From: Thereva unica
Lineage: Eukaryota; Arthropoda; Insecta; Diptera; Therevidae
Direction of reading: 5' to 3'
Length of the DNA stretch: 64,000 nucleotides
Assembly: GCA_949987705.1 (NCBI GenBank)
Contig: OX465284.1
Span: forward strand, 118,463,052-118,527,051
In this document: piece after piece, positions 13,023-24,389 of the stretch
How the letters are laid out: each line of letters begins with the position of its first letter
Numbering within the stretch: position 1 is the stretch's first letter
The notes under the pieces: model-generated
What the model saw: only the letters and a program-made list of their open reading frames with translations
The model's database searches: none
Told to the model about the DNA's origin: nothing
Program-made: the position numbers and the translations under genes

Positions 13023-13310
13023 ATGAGTCATGGTAGCGATTTTTGTTCCGCACATTTTTTTAAATAGACCCCAGGGATAAGACATATTCATGTCAAAACA
13101 AAACCAAAAACAAAAACAAAAAAACAAAAACAAAAACAAAAACAAAAACAAAAACAAAAACAAAAACAAAAACAAAACAAAAACAAAAGCAAAAGCAAAA
13201 ACAAAAACAAAAACATAAACAAAATGAGTCATGGTAACGATTTTCGTTCCGCACATTCTTTTAAATAGACCCCAGGGATAAGACATATTCATGTCAAAAA
13301 GAAGATGCAG
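13023..13310. repeat. Simple repeat (AAAAAC-type) flanked by an 80-bp direct duplication
   Basis: A block beginning ATGAGTCATGGTA[GA]CGATTTT and ending ATATTCATGTCAAAA occurs at 13023-13097 and again from 13224 to about 13300, with only a few differences. Between the copies lies about 125 bp of AAAAAC and AAAGC-like hexanucleotide repeat. The minus-strand open frame here (Phe/Leu/Val-rich) is a by-product of the simple repeat and not a gene. Confidence 0.85.
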
Positions 13311-13348
13311 CGTCTATGACAATTAATAATAATTAAATTTTTTAGAAA

Positions 13349-13353
13349 GTTAT
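13349..13353. repeat. Target-site duplication of the gypsy element, left copy (GTTAT)
   Basis: GTTAT lies immediately outside the left LTR and is repeated exactly at 17908-17912 outside the right LTR. A 5-bp duplication is within the usual range for LTR retrotransposons and shows that both ends of the insertion are intact. Confidence 0.85.
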
Positions 13354-13535
13354 TGTTATGTTTTTTTATAGACTGACTGAAAGACAACTTCTTCGCTTGC
13401 TGGTTTATTACAGAAGAGCGGGATAATAAAAAGTACAAGTGAACTTAGCTGTGATAAACTGTCCTGGCCATATAGTATTGCCAGCAGCTTCAAATTAAAG
13501 AATACAATATTATGAACTAGATTATAAATACAACA
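13354..13535 (-). repeat. gypsy element 3' LTR
   Basis: This is the 182-bp LTR downstream of gag-pol in transcription sense, with 5'-TG...CA-3' ends. In sense it contains AATAAA (complement of 13404-13409), a plausible polyadenylation signal. It matches the LTR at 17726-17907 base for base by eye. Confidence 0.93.
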
Positions 13536-13546
13536 TTCTCTCCCTC
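13536..13546 (-). other. Polypurine tract of the gypsy element
   Basis: In sense this reads GGAGGGAGAA, directly next to the 3' LTR. In LTR retroelements this tract primes plus-strand DNA synthesis; position and composition both fit. Confidence 0.75.
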
Positions 13547-13570
13547 CATAAAATAAAGAAGAGGAAGACT

Positions 13571-16500
13571 CTATGAGTACATCAACCGTTGAGGAGGCTG
13601 ACGGTCTCGTGTTGAACGTCTGAGAATAGGTGCGGTTTCCTCCTTGGAACCTGGCACCTCATCTTTGGAAGGGTTCTCCACTGTGCTGTTATTTTCCTGG
13701 GGAAATGGTGTCTTCGGTTGTTCTTGCTCATCTTCATGAGAGGCTGGCGCAGTAATTGGCGGTGTAAAATTCAATTGATCCAAAGCCGGTCGTAACTGTT
13801 GTCGATGTGCCATTCGTACCCGGTTATTGTGTTCGATGAGGTAGCGACTTCCACTCAAAGGTTGCAAAAGTTTTGCTGGTTCCCACTGCTTGTTAGATCG
13901 TAACCAAACCTTGTCTCCCGCGGAAAATATTGGCTTCTGGTGGGTATGACGGTCAAAATTTGTTGAAACTGGATTACTGTTTTGTCCGAACCGTGGTTGT
14001 AGTTGCCGTAAAATTGTTCTCGGTTGATATCTTAGCAGATACTCTGATGGACATAGTCCAGTAGAAGGACAAGGCGAGTTCCTGTAAGAGAATAGAAAAT
14101 TTATAATATGCGCTTCTATTTCACCTTGGCTGTAGTATCGGCCTGTTTCGAAGTGCTTCTGAAAATTTTTTTTAACTATCTGTACCGCTCGTTCTGCGAT
14201 ACCATTTCCCTTAGGGTAGTACGGTGGGCTTTTAAGCACATCAATGCCATTTCTCTTTAAAAAATTATAGAATTTCTCTGAGCTGAATGGAGGACCATTG
14301 TCTGATACTATCTGTTCGGGAAGTCCGAATACCGCAAAGAAGGTTTTCATTTTACTAATGACAACCTCTGCCGTGGTGGAATTGACAAGTTGCAAGTCAA
14401 TCCATTTTGAAGTTGCGTCGATCGTCAATAGGAACGTTTTCCCCAAAAAATAAAAGAAATCCATATGTAGACGAATCCACGGTTTTTCCAATTTCGGCCA
14501 TCCAACATAAACTTCGGTAGTGGCGTTATCCGATCTGACTCTTTGACATGGCACACATTCCTCGCAGATGGCAGCAATATCTTCGTCAATTTTTGGCCAC
14601 CAACAAACGGACCTTGCTAGCAATTTCATTTTTACTATTCCGGGATGTTCTCGATGAAGAAGATCTAAAACTTGTTGCCGGAGCGGCATCGGTATAAGTG
14701 AACGAATTCCATAAAGAAGACATCCTTGTTCAATAGACAGCGAGTAACGACGACTAAAGTACGGCTTTAATGCTACATCTGTCACCTGACTTGGCCATCC
14801 GTTCTTCACTAACTCCATCACCTTAGACAGAACAGGATCCTTACTATTATATGCTGCAATATCAATATATGATAAAGGTAGATTTTCCTTCTCACTAAAG
14901 GAGTTGATGAGGTGTTCCGTCATTTCAGTAGTGTGTGATTCCGGTATTGGTAGACGCGACATTGCATCAGGGGCGGACATCAGTTCTCCTTTTTTATATT
15001 TAATATCATAGTCATATCCTGATAAAATAATGGCCCATCTCTGTAGACGACAAGCAGCCGTTGCTGTGACTCCACGACGAGTGTCAAATATATATTTTAA
15101 TGGTTGATGATCAGTTTGAAGTACGAACTTCCTACCAAACAAAAATTTGTGAAAACGACGAACACCAAAAATAATTGCAAGAGCTTCTTTTTCCACCTGT
15201 GAATAATTTTTTTCAGCAGAACTAAGGGTAGCTGATGCAAATGCGATTGGGGAATCTTCATCTAATTGTTGACTTAGGACTGCTCCCACTCCATCGTTAC
15301 TGGCGTCACAGGATAACACTAGCTGCTTTGAAGGATCATAATGATGAAGTAAAGTTTTGTCACTCAAAATTTTTTTGCTTTTCTCGAATGCATCTTGACA
15401 CGTTTGATTCCATGTGAAGGGTACATTTAACCTGATCAAATTATATAAGGGCGCCAACAAACTCGATTGCATTGCCATAAATTTCCTATAATATGTAATT
15501 AACCCAAGGTACGCTTTGACTTGCGTGACATTCTGAGGGACTGGAGCCTTTTGAATTGCGACGATTTTACTTGGGCATGGCTTGATACCGTCTCCTGTGA
15601 TAACATGGCCGAGGTATTCTACTTTTGTTTTAAAAAATTGACACTTTTCCACATTAACTCTTACCTGACGACTGGATAACACCGACAAAACCTTTTCGGT
15701 GTTTCGGTAGCATTCTTCAATGGTTCGACCTTTTATAAGAACATCATCGATATAACAAATTGCCTCAGTACCCGCTAAAATTTCATCCATTGTACGTTGA
15801 AAGATCGATGGAGCACATTTTAAGCCGTAGGTAAGGCGATTATAACGGTATAACCCACGATGCGTGTTAATGGTAAACAACTCTTGTGACTCGGGACTAA
15901 TTTCTATTTGCTGGTAGGCGCCACACAGGTCCAAAACACAAAAATATTTTCCACCCGCTAGCGATGCTAAAATATCTTCAATATTGGGCAAAGGATAGTA
16001 TTCAGTATCAACAACTCTATTCAATGACACTTTAAAATCGACGCATATTCGTATATTTCCATCTTTCTTGGCCACTACTACTATAGGGCTGGCCCAATTA
16101 CTATACTTAACTGGAACTAAAACACCCTCCGCTTGAAGACGCAGAAGCTCCGATTCGACTCGTTCTCTAAGGGCGTACGGGACTGAGTAGGCTTTGCAAA
16201 ATATTGGCGACACATCTGGTTTTAACACAACAGACGCTTTGAATCCCTGGATAGTAGAGGGTTTCTTTGAAAAGACTTGAGGAAATTCCTGTTGAAGTTG
16301 TTTTTCCAGTTCCTCGGTTTTCTCCCGGATATTTAAAATGGATGATGTCTTCGAGCCGGAAGATAATAAGTTTTCCCTCCAATTTGGGCATAATACATTT
16401 AGCCAGTTTCGTCCCATTAGTGTCACAAACGCTGGTGGACTGTTTGCAATGGCAGCTTCAAGACATGATTTTTTTCCATTGTACTCCACCATAAAAGATA

Positions 16501-17638
16501 TTTTTCCTATCACTTTTAAGATATCCCCAGTGACTGCCTTTAATTTCCCAGTGGTTGGTTTGAGAGGACGATTTCCAAAGTATTTGCGGAAAACTGACTC
16601 GGGCATAACTGTTACGCATGCACCAGTATCTACTTCAACATCAATTAAATGACTATCCATGATAACCTGAGTGATAAGCGGACTGTCATTTGCTAAAAAA
16701 AATGTATGAACTATTGTATCATCCAAAATGACTTTAGGTGACATCCGCAACTTGGCTGATACACCTTTACAGTACCTGACAGTATTAATTTTTAATACAT
16801 CTTCTGACTCACTTCCTTCGCTACCATACTCTACTTCACCAACTTCAATACCCTTAATTTTATTTGACGTGGCGCGACGGTGACAAACTACAGATGTGTG
16901 ACCCTTCTTATGACATGAGTAGCAAGACCAATTTATTGCTGGACACTTCGATGGATCATGACGACGTCCACAACGATAACACTCTGAATATTTATTTTCA
17001 TACTGTTTACTTTGCCTACAATTAGACGGACGTGTATTATAGGTTTGCTTATATGAATACTTAGCCTTCGATTGTTGTGCAGATACACGATTGCTTTTCA
17101 CTGCTGAGACTACGGATCCATGCATTGCTTGTGTGCCCATCGATGCAGCTTCCATGCTCAGTGCTTTGTTACATGCGGTTTCAAAACTAATATCAGCCTC
17201 AGACAAAAGCTTTCTTTGAATGTTTTCATTGGAAAGCCCACAAATAAATCTATCACGAAGCGCCTCTGACAAAAATGTACTAAAGTTACACGACCTAGAC
17301 AGCTGTTTAAGCTGTACTATGTAATCACTGACCGATTCCGAGGGTTTTTGATCCCGTTTATTAAATTTAAAGCGCTCCAAAATTACCGTTCTCGTGGGCG
17401 AAAAATGACGTATCAACAGTTCTTTGCAATCCACATAAGTTTTATTAAGAGGCGAATCCGGCACGCATAAATTTTTTAATATTTCATACGTTTCTCCACC
17501 GATCAGCGTTATAAGTAAAGCCAATTTTTTTTCATCTTCCACGTTGTTCACTATGAATAACTGTTCTAACCTCTCACAATAAGTTGCAAAATCATTTTTT
17601 GATTGATCGAATTGTTCGATATTTCCTAGTAACGACAT
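13571..17638 (-). CDS. gypsy-type Gag-Pol polyprotein (single frame, 1355 aa)
   Basis: One uninterrupted frame encodes the full retrotransposon polyprotein. The N-terminal ~210 residues are a Gag-like domain. Two zinc knuckles follow near residues 220-255: CYRC-x3-H-x4-C (one residue short) and the canonical CYSC-x4-H-x4-C. The aspartic protease has VEVDTGACVTV near 340. The reverse transcriptase has YIDDVL near 627-632. RNase H includes the segments SCDASNDGVGAVLSQ and TDHQPLKYIF. The integrase has an HREH...C-x2-C zinc region and D,D,E motifs (MDFF, SDNGPPF, NGIAERA). PR-RT-RH-INT order identifies Ty3/gypsy. I use the ATG at 17638; the frame stays open six codons upstream, but only from a GTG. 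There is no frameshift between gag and pol and no env. It would act in cytoplasmic particles, then integrate DNA in the nucleus. Confidence 0.95.
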   Translation of the reverse strand: MSLLGNIEQFDQSKNDFATYCERLEQLFIVNNVEDEKKLALLITLIGGETYEILKNLCVPDSPLNKTYVDCKELLIRHFSPTRTVILERFKFNKRDQKPSESVSDYIVQLKQLSRSCNFSTFLSEALRDRFICGLSNENIQRKLLSEADISFETACNKALSMEAASMGTQAMHGSVVSAVKSNRVSAQQSKAKYSYKQTYNTRPSNCRQSKQYENKYSECYRCGRRHDPSKCPAINWSCYSCHKKGHTSVVCHRRATSNKIKGIEVGEVEYGSEGSESEDVLKINTVRYCKGVSAKLRMSPKVILDDTIVHTFFLANDSPLITQVIMDSHLIDVEVDTGACVTVMPESVFRKYFGNRPLKPTTGKLKAVTGDILKVIGKISFMVEYNGKKSCLEAAIANSPPAFVTLMGRNWLNVLCPNWRENLLSSGSKTSSILNIREKTEELEKQLQQEFPQVFSKKPSTIQGFKASVVLKPDVSPIFCKAYSVPYALRERVESELLRLQAEGVLVPVKYSNWASPIVVVAKKDGNIRICVDFKVSLNRVVDTEYYPLPNIEDILASLAGGKYFCVLDLCGAYQQIEISPESQELFTINTHRGLYRYNRLTYGLKCAPSIFQRTMDEILAGTEAICYIDDVLIKGRTIEECYRNTEKVLSVLSSRQVRVNVEKCQFFKTKVEYLGHVITGDGIKPCPSKIVAIQKAPVPQNVTQVKAYLGLITYYRKFMAMQSSLLAPLYNLIRLNVPFTWNQTCQDAFEKSKKILSDKTLLHHYDPSKQLVLSCDASNDGVGAVLSQQLDEDSPIAFASATLSSAEKNYSQVEKEALAIIFGVRRFHKFLFGRKFVLQTDHQPLKYIFDTRRGVTATAACRLQRWAIILSGYDYDIKYKKGELMSAPDAMSRLPIPESHTTEMTEHLINSFSEKENLPLSYIDIAAYNSKDPVLSKVMELVKNGWPSQVTDVALKPYFSRRYSLSIEQGCLLYGIRSLIPMPLRQQVLDLLHREHPGIVKMKLLARSVCWWPKIDEDIAAICEECVPCQRVRSDNATTEVYVGWPKLEKPWIRLHMDFFYFLGKTFLLTIDATSKWIDLQLVNSTTAEVVISKMKTFFAVFGLPEQIVSDNGPPFSSEKFYNFLKRNGIDVLKSPPYYPKGNGIAERAVQIVKKNFQKHFETGRYYSQGEIEAHIINFLFSYRNSPCPSTGLCPSEYLLRYQPRTILRQLQPRFGQNSNPVSTNFDRHTHQKPIFSAGDKVWLRSNKQWEPAKLLQPLSGSRYLIEHNNRVRMAHRQQLRPALDQLNFTPPITAPASHEDEQEQPKTPFPQENNSTVENPSKDEVPGSKEETAPILRRSTRDRQPPQRLMYS

Positions 17639-17703
17639 TGTATCAATATTCTTCACGTTATTTTTTTTTCCGAAATTAATTTGTTAATTTTCTTTTGCAC
17701 ACT

Positions 17704-17721
17704 CCATATTTCTCGTCGCCA
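17704..17721 (-). other. Putative primer-binding site of the gypsy element
   Basis: In sense, four bases after the 5' LTR, the sequence reads TGGCGACGAGAAATATGG. It starts with the TGG expected to pair with a tRNA 3' CCA end. I cannot assign the tRNA with confidence. Confidence 0.5.
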
Positions 17722-17725
17722 AATA

Positions 17726-17907
17726 TGTTATGTTTTTTTATAGACTGACTGAAAGACAACTTCTTCGCTTGCTGGTTTATTACAGAAGAGCGGGATAATA
17801 AAAAGTACAAGTGAACTTAGCTGTGATAAACTGTCCTGGCCATATAGTATTGCCAGCAGCTTCAAATTAAAGAATACAATATTATGAACTAGATTATAAA
17901 TACAACA
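17726..17907 (-). repeat. gypsy element 5' LTR
   Basis: The 182-bp LTR upstream of gag-pol in transcription sense, identical by eye to 13354-13535. It should carry the element's promoter. GTTAT at 17908-17912 is the second copy of the target duplication. Confidence 0.93.
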
Positions 17908-17969
17908 GTTATATGGTAAGGTAAGTGCTTTACATTTTATTATATGTTCTATTCCTTATTTCACATACC

Positions 17970-19266
17970 CAGCACCGGCTTTAGGGTTGGACTAACCCGG
18001 GCGACCCGCCAAGAGCGCCATGTCCAAGGGGACGCCGCGATCCAATAATGCGTTAATTTATTAAGGTATTAAATGATAACAGCTCCACATTACAAGACAT
18101 AACGCTGGATATGCACAGGAGGTAAACAAAGCTTGTGTTTGAAAAAACGCACAAGACAGCTGGCAAAGTCACTTTATTATACGTTATTTTGCAACTATTG
18201 TCTTCTTTTTCTAGTAATAAACCAGTGCTGGGCAATAGCAGTTTTCGTTTTCGTTTTCCATCTTCCCGGAAGTTCCCGAGCCCTCCAATCCTACTTGTGT
18301 TATGAGTCCAGGTGAGAATGTTATAGGACCCTCTATTGGTCTCTCTTTTCTTCTTTCCTACCTCGCTCACTCAATGTTCCAAGTAGAAGAGCTCCATGAA
18401 CCAAAACAAAACCTTTGCCGACGATGACTGTGCTCATACTTAGCATCTCGAATAAAAATAAAAGATGGCCATACAACGGGCGAACACTGACCCTGATTGG
18501 AACACAGTCCTTGGACATGTGCCGGGCATCAGAAGGTTATTTGCGGGACTAAGGCCGTACAGACCACACACACGGACATACATTTATAAAAAAGAAACAA
18601 AAAAAATTGTTTTCTTATTTACTACCGAAATTCGGCAAATCTATACGTGAATACATATTGGTGCAATTTAACTACTCAATAAAGAGATCATTTTGGGGTG
18701 AAGTGTAACTTTCGCTCTTCAACAAAACCCAAAACACACCTCCGTATTTATTGTGTCCGGTGGTGCTCATATCTTCGAATTAGAACATTTTATCAACTCC
18801 CTGCAGTTAAATGTTTTTTCAATATAAATCATTTCCTACGCGCACCACACACTTCCCGAAAACAAACCAACGATTGGCGAGTTTATTTCTCTTGTGCATC
18901 GATAGTCTTTAAGTATAATAATACAAAGAACGATTGTACGTAAGGAAAATGATCAAGTTCCCATAAAAGCACATTCAATAATACATTTGGTGCAGATTCT
19001 TTTTTAGGTTCAAATTTGCAGACGCATGCTCGAGTGTACAGCTCAGTACTCGGCCATTTAAATCTTGAGGTCAAGTTTGGCCGGCGTGAGCCCGTATGTG
19101 CTCCCCAGCGGACGGTGTTCGCCCTTTGTAAGGTTATCTTTTATTTCTACTTGGGTTATTGTAAAATTGGAACAAAGGTATTCTAGCTAAAAGAAATGTG
19201 TTTAAAAAGTTAAGGGCGCGTAAAAACATCTCGCACAGGGTGCCAAAATACCTAAAGCCGGCCCTG
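17970..19266. mobile_element. hAT-type non-autonomous element (about 1.3 kb)
   Basis: The left end starts CAGCACCGGCTTTAGG and the right end, reverse-complemented, starts CAGGGCCGGCTTTAGG, so 14 of 16 terminal bases agree. The flanking 8-mers are CACATACC (17962-17969) and TACATACC (19267-19274), a 7/8 match that looks like an aged hAT duplication. No transposase motif is found inside. The minus-strand frame at 18053-18370 resembles nothing I know. The left end lies only 57 bp from the gypsy target duplication. Confidence 0.72.
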
Positions 19267-19274
19267 TACATACC

Positions 19275-22200
19275 AAAGCTTTCTATTTCTAAACTATAAA
19301 TATTAATCATTCATTCGTCAAAAAAACTTCAGTGTTAATTCAACTTAACACTTTAACCAATTTTGTCTTATTGGAGCAAAACAATACTTGAAAATAATGC
19401 TTGTTTTTGAAAACAGTCACAGATAAAAATGTTACTATTCCGCATCTCCAACTGAAGGACGACATGATCGGCTACCTTTTCACTAATGTGTTCAGGTATG
19501 TTGCATAACAGTTTATTATATAGAGCGATTCGATTTTTCGATCGTAACCCATAACCACTATAACAGCGGCCAAAATACGATTCTGCTCCGGCAATGGTCA
19601 GTTATAAAATACCCCTGTAACCCCTTGTCTCCTGATGATACCGGAACGAATCATTCTCATGGGCTTAAAGTGAGTTTAATACTGCAATCACATAAATAAA
19701 ATTGGCGATAAAAAAGCAATCCCATGCTCGGTAAACGTCGAAAACACTAAAGAAGATAACATGGACGCTGGGCTGTTAGCAAAAATTAAATTGAATTTTT
19801 ACTAAAACCCATCTGGATCAAATCGATTGGCAATTAAATAACTTGATTTTGAATAGATGCAAGTGGATGATTCAACCGTCCATATTGCATAAGGAGACTA
19901 GCTTCCTAGTTGTGCCTGAATCGATGCGTTAGTGAAAATTAAAAAATCGACGAAAAACCTCAATTTAAACCCAAGTGGGTGATCTGCGGCCTTACTTCAG
20001 TAAAACAAATCCAGCCACCCAAGCAGCTCATCACGGACTTCGACACTAATAATCAACAAATGCAAATTATTGCCGTGACTACATGCATGGAGCGCCATGA
20101 CTCACGAAAGCTTCCTATTCCGGAATTCGTAATCAAACAGAGCAACAATATCAAAGCACAGCAGACCTGCAAGTATCGACATAGATATTGATGGTTCTAA
20201 TTAGCAAATCAAATATTAACACTTGCAGGCTATACGGTGGTCCTTTAAGCGCTCCCATTTCTATTGAGTGTTAAACATCGGAATGGAGAAACAGAGCCCG
20301 ATGTATTCAGGCAAATAAACAGGAAAATGAAAGGATAATTTGGGAATCAAATCAAATCAGGGCTGTTGCATGTTGTATGAGTCTCCCTTTTTGTATAGGC
20401 TGCCTCTGGAATTATTACAGCAGGATACAGCTTGGGGCCTATTGTTGGTGGGCAGGACCGGATGTACAGATGTGGCCAAGGTGGAGTCAGCAGTAACATC
20501 AATGAGCTGACAAAGAGCCCATGTTATATCCCATCATTATTCAGAAATATGCTATAGCCGTCTACATGCACGTATGTATCTCTGTATCCTATTAAGGATA
20601 TACCACAAAGTTCTCCTCAGACTTGTACTGCTGACAGCCATTCTCGGCGGAGGAATTGAATTACATTTAAGCCCAGATAAGTGCCTCTTGGTACAGTAAC
20701 CCAATCCAGCTGAGCTAAGATTGTAATTTAATTTGGCACCTAACTCAAGTGTATGAGTATCTTTGTGCGGTCTGATTCAATTTCAGAACAAGGAGACAAC
20801 GTTATGAAACTACTCCTTGCTGGGACCCATATACACTTGGGCTTGTTCCTCTTAAGAGCTCATGTACAAAATAATCAGCCGTCAACAGTTTATCTACACT
20901 CGTATGCCACCCATTTTCCCATTGACACCAAGTTTAAAATCGTCGGGACTGAAAAGCCCACGAAAATTCGAAGATCTATGGATGGATACTTGTTTCACTG
21001 TATGTGAGACCCAGCTAAGCATCCTACCTCTTTTTGCCTTAGAGCTTCAGTTTATTAAGCAAGGCTGTTCAGACTCTCATAAATTCTTGCAATTACATCC
21101 CACAATCAAGGTCCCCATCGATCATTCATCATCCACAAATGACAAATCTCGATAACTGTACTTAATGGAACGTATGAGCAAAGCTCTTAGCAATTATTCA
21201 GAAATAATTATTTCGAACGATAAAATTTTTCAACGGGCGAAGTTCGTACATAAAATGGCGTGCGCAAACCTGTCAGACGTCATTTTCTTTCTGCTTGTGA
21301 GCATTAAGCGAAAGCTTTTCAATACACATTAATTGAGGAAAAGACTGCATCAATAAGTAAATAGTGCGAAAAATTCATTTCGTGTCCTTTGACCTGAAAA
21401 ATGCAAACCAGCTGCAGAACTCAGCCATGCATTTAATTCCATCAGTGGAAATTTCAAAATATTTTTCACTGTTTATTCTTTTGATAACCAGTGTGCGCTT
21501 TAATTGGATTTTAATTATTTGTAATCAAATATAAAAAAAGACATTTTCAATATGGTAGAGATACTGTTAGAAAAGATATTACCGATCTCAGAGCGGTTTT
21601 AATATATAGATTGATTTACCTGATTTGAGTATTATAATGGAACATGATTGTATATGCTGTAAATTATTAAAACCTGTCTTGGACTTGACCCAATTCTGAA
21701 GAACCAGGAACTCTCAAGGCAATACAGTTACTTACATGTGGGAACGAGTTCTTATAAAATGCACCGATATTTTTTAAGCTCCTGATGGAACACGGCCCTG
21801 TGACGTCCCGGGCACGGCCCTTATATGTGTGGATACTCCATTAAGGGCCCAACTACTATCTTTGATATACGTCGTTCGATACCACTCCTGCATCTTTCCA
21901 TTAGTTCAACTTAGATAGCATTTCTTGTCGTAGATCTTTACATCGAGCCCCGGCACTTTCTCTTGATTCTCTAGATTCACAATGAGAGCTTCAAAAATTA
22001 GGATTGAGTATAGGTTCTATGTACAATCATTGGACTGGCATACACGGATCATAACGTCAAGACTAAAAAACCGGTTTCCTGGACAGAGGGGCAAAAGGAA
22101 GAGAGAAAGTTGTTGCAACTTTTTGAGCAGAAATTGAAGCTTTTATTGTGAATCGACCTTGAGCGACGAAACCATCTTCGTTCGATCAATGAAATCAGCG

Positions 22201-23059
22201 TTCTGCTTTGGTAGTATAAAGGTACTTCGGCAGTACAAAGGAGCTTACTTCTTTCTAGTATTTTCACATGATACTTTTTGAAATTAATGTCGTTAGTCAG
22301 CCAATAGACATTCGAGTTCGGTAAATGCACAGCCATGAGACTAAAAAAAAACTATTTTTATTTTCATTTTATCAACAAATTATTGAAATAAAAAGCGAAA
22401 CTCAAGGACAGTCTGTACAATATAAGACAGGAGTCTACCAAAATACCGGACACGAAATCTCCCTTGGCTTCAGAGCCAATCGAATACATTCCATCCATCT
22501 AGTATTCCTTAATCTGAGGTAGCCACAATCAAGTAGACGGAATGGTAAAGAAAAATCGACCGGAGCTGACGGAACGGATTCGTCCTGTTGGAGGCTTATA
22601 ACTTTTCCCAGATTTGCAGTAGAGTTGTGTAACTGCTTATTTGCTTATTGGACACTACATCAATTTCACTCGAGGAAAGATTGAACAGTTAAATCCGTAC
22701 TCCGGAAAACATAGGCTTCGGTGTCTTCATACGAAAGGTTGCCGATAGAAAAGCCAGAGAAGTTATATTCCTTTAGTTTTTTAAAGGTTATTATATATTC
22801 TATGATTATATATTCTATGATTTCTGAGAATTGTCTTTGATAGATCGCTGCTGCTTATTATGAAAAGACCAGCTTGTAGAGGGTTCTGTCTATAGACTAC
22901 TGTAGAATTTTGTCTGTGAAGCAAATGAAAGTCGCTGGAAAAGCTCCCAGGTAGTCAACAGAGACTTTCCGGCAGCCGTTACATTCAAACCTCACAGTCT
23001 TGACAGAAGTCTGACGGACCAAGACGGACCACCATTAAGAGACAACTCTTGAAAAAATC
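19275..23059. other. Intergenic, no gene recognised
   Basis: Non-coding, AT-rich DNA. The open frames are short and unrelated to known families. A small 15-bp direct repeat (TTATATATTCTATGA, twice) occurs at about 22790-22820. No transposon ends could be paired. Confidence 0.45.
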
Positions 23060-23062
23060 TAA

Positions 23063-23587
23063 GGCCCTCCGCACACGAGTCGACTGATTAGCAATCCCAG
23101 TTTGCAACTGGTTTTACAATAATGACGTTTGCAACCAGTTTGCAACCAAAACGAGACTCTTGTCCACACATGAGCGCAACCGATTTTTGATCAATCGGTG
23201 TTCATATGTAACCTACACCACATCTTTCCTAGAATATCCGGCAAGTTTATAATTATATAAAACTTCATGCTTTTCGACTTCAAACACAAATTCAATATTA
23301 AGTTTTTGCTCGCACATTTTATTTCCGAACTCTTTATAAACACTTTATAAACTTTATGAACTTTAAATCTAACCTATAAAATTTGACAGCTACAAGTGCA
23401 ACCACGCAACTGAAATCGCTTTCGACCGGCAAGCCCAGTCGCCCAAGACCAGTTGCAAACTAGTTTCAAATCAGTCTTGTTTCTGTCGACCCGTGTGTGG
23501 ATTCCCATTTGCGTACACAGGCAAGGTCACTTAACAGTTGCGTATGCAACTGGGATTGCTAATCAGTCGACCCGTGTGCGGAGGGCC
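23063..23587. mobile_element. PIF/Harbinger-type MITE (525 bp, TAA target duplication)
   Basis: The long terminal inverted repeats start GGCCCTCCGCACACG[AG]GTCG on both ends and continue through CTGATTAGCAATCCCAGTT, about 40 bp with few mismatches. TAA flanks the element on each side (23060-23062 and 23588-23590). A 3-bp TWA duplication is characteristic of PIF/Harbinger. Further CAACTGG and TTTGCAAC repeats, and a partial copy of the terminal repeat (GTCGACCCGTGTGTGGA near 23487), lie inside. There is no coding capacity, so it depends on a transposase supplied elsewhere. Confidence 0.82.
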
Positions 23588-23590
23588 TAA

Positions 23591-24389
23591 ATATTAGGAC
23601 TTTGGAAAAGAAGAAATTCAAACCGCTAATGTAAAATCTTTGCACCTCTTTTCTTGACATTTATCAAAGAAAAATAAGTTATACTTTGCTTAAATGATAG
23701 CTAAACAATACTGCCACCACTTACTTCCAACATGAACTTCTATTCCATGGATTTATAGCATTCGAATCCAGCTAGTTGCTTCCTCCAAGTAAAATCTTTC
23801 TTCAATGGAATCTCAAATAGCAAAATATGCGGAGGCTTGACTTGTCTGTTGATGAAATCCATTTGAGGGGCTCCACTGGGGCAAGTGGACTTTAGTTCCC
23901 TCGTGATTTCTTGCATTTTCGCCAGCACTCCGCAGTGCGTAAATCACAGTCGCTCCTCACACTACAAAGCGGAGTATTTCCTGTTGCTTTTTCTCAGCTC
24001 TCAATTCAGCCGCGCTGTTGAGCATGCGTGCACGAGCAGCTGGCATGCTCACGTTTGTGTACGTCATTATCTAGTGGTGTTCGTTCCGGTTGACAGCTGC
24101 TAGGCACCGTCTTTTTACGTTTTGCAATTTAAATTTACCGAGTCGGAATAATCAAGAAACTTAAATGAACCATGAGTTCCATCAATTGACAAATTGTAGT
24201 TACATTACGTTGTTTTCAATTGTTTTAGTTTCGTGGGGCGTTGTGGAGGTGCTCTCCGGCAAAGTGGTGAAATTCTACGTCGGGGGTGAAGGTAAACAAG
24301 TGACATAACCTTGAAGCTCGTGTTGTGTAGTGTCCGAGGAGAAATTAGTTATCTATTTGTTTCAAGTTGGAAAAAGCAGAATTATCGCC
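23591..24389 (+). other. 5' region of the TMEM120 gene
   Basis: Intergenic DNA with the presumed promoter and 5' UTR of the gene starting at 24390. No TATA box with matching initiator is evident. A minus-strand frame at 23740-23928 and the plus-strand frames have no family similarity. Confidence 0.4.

Larger units (their letters stand above)
13354..17907 (-). mobile_element. Intact Ty3/gypsy LTR retrotransposon (4554 bp)
   Basis: Two 182-bp direct repeats (13354-13535 and 17726-17907) enclose a single gag-pol frame on the minus strand. In sense orientation each LTR begins TGTTGTATTT and ends AACATAACA. I compared the two LTRs by eye and saw no difference. A GTTAT duplication flanks the element. 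A purine-rich tract (sense GGAGGGAGAA, 13536-13546) abuts the 3' LTR, and a TGGCGACGAG primer-binding-like site lies four bases inside the 5' LTR. No envelope gene is present. Identical LTRs and an open frame indicate a recent insertion. It lies between white and the TMEM120 gene. Confidence 0.95.

Noticed and set aside
13017..13292. Open frame of 91 codons rich in Phe, Leu and Val
   Set aside because: It is the translation of the AAAAAC simple repeat and its duplicated flanks.
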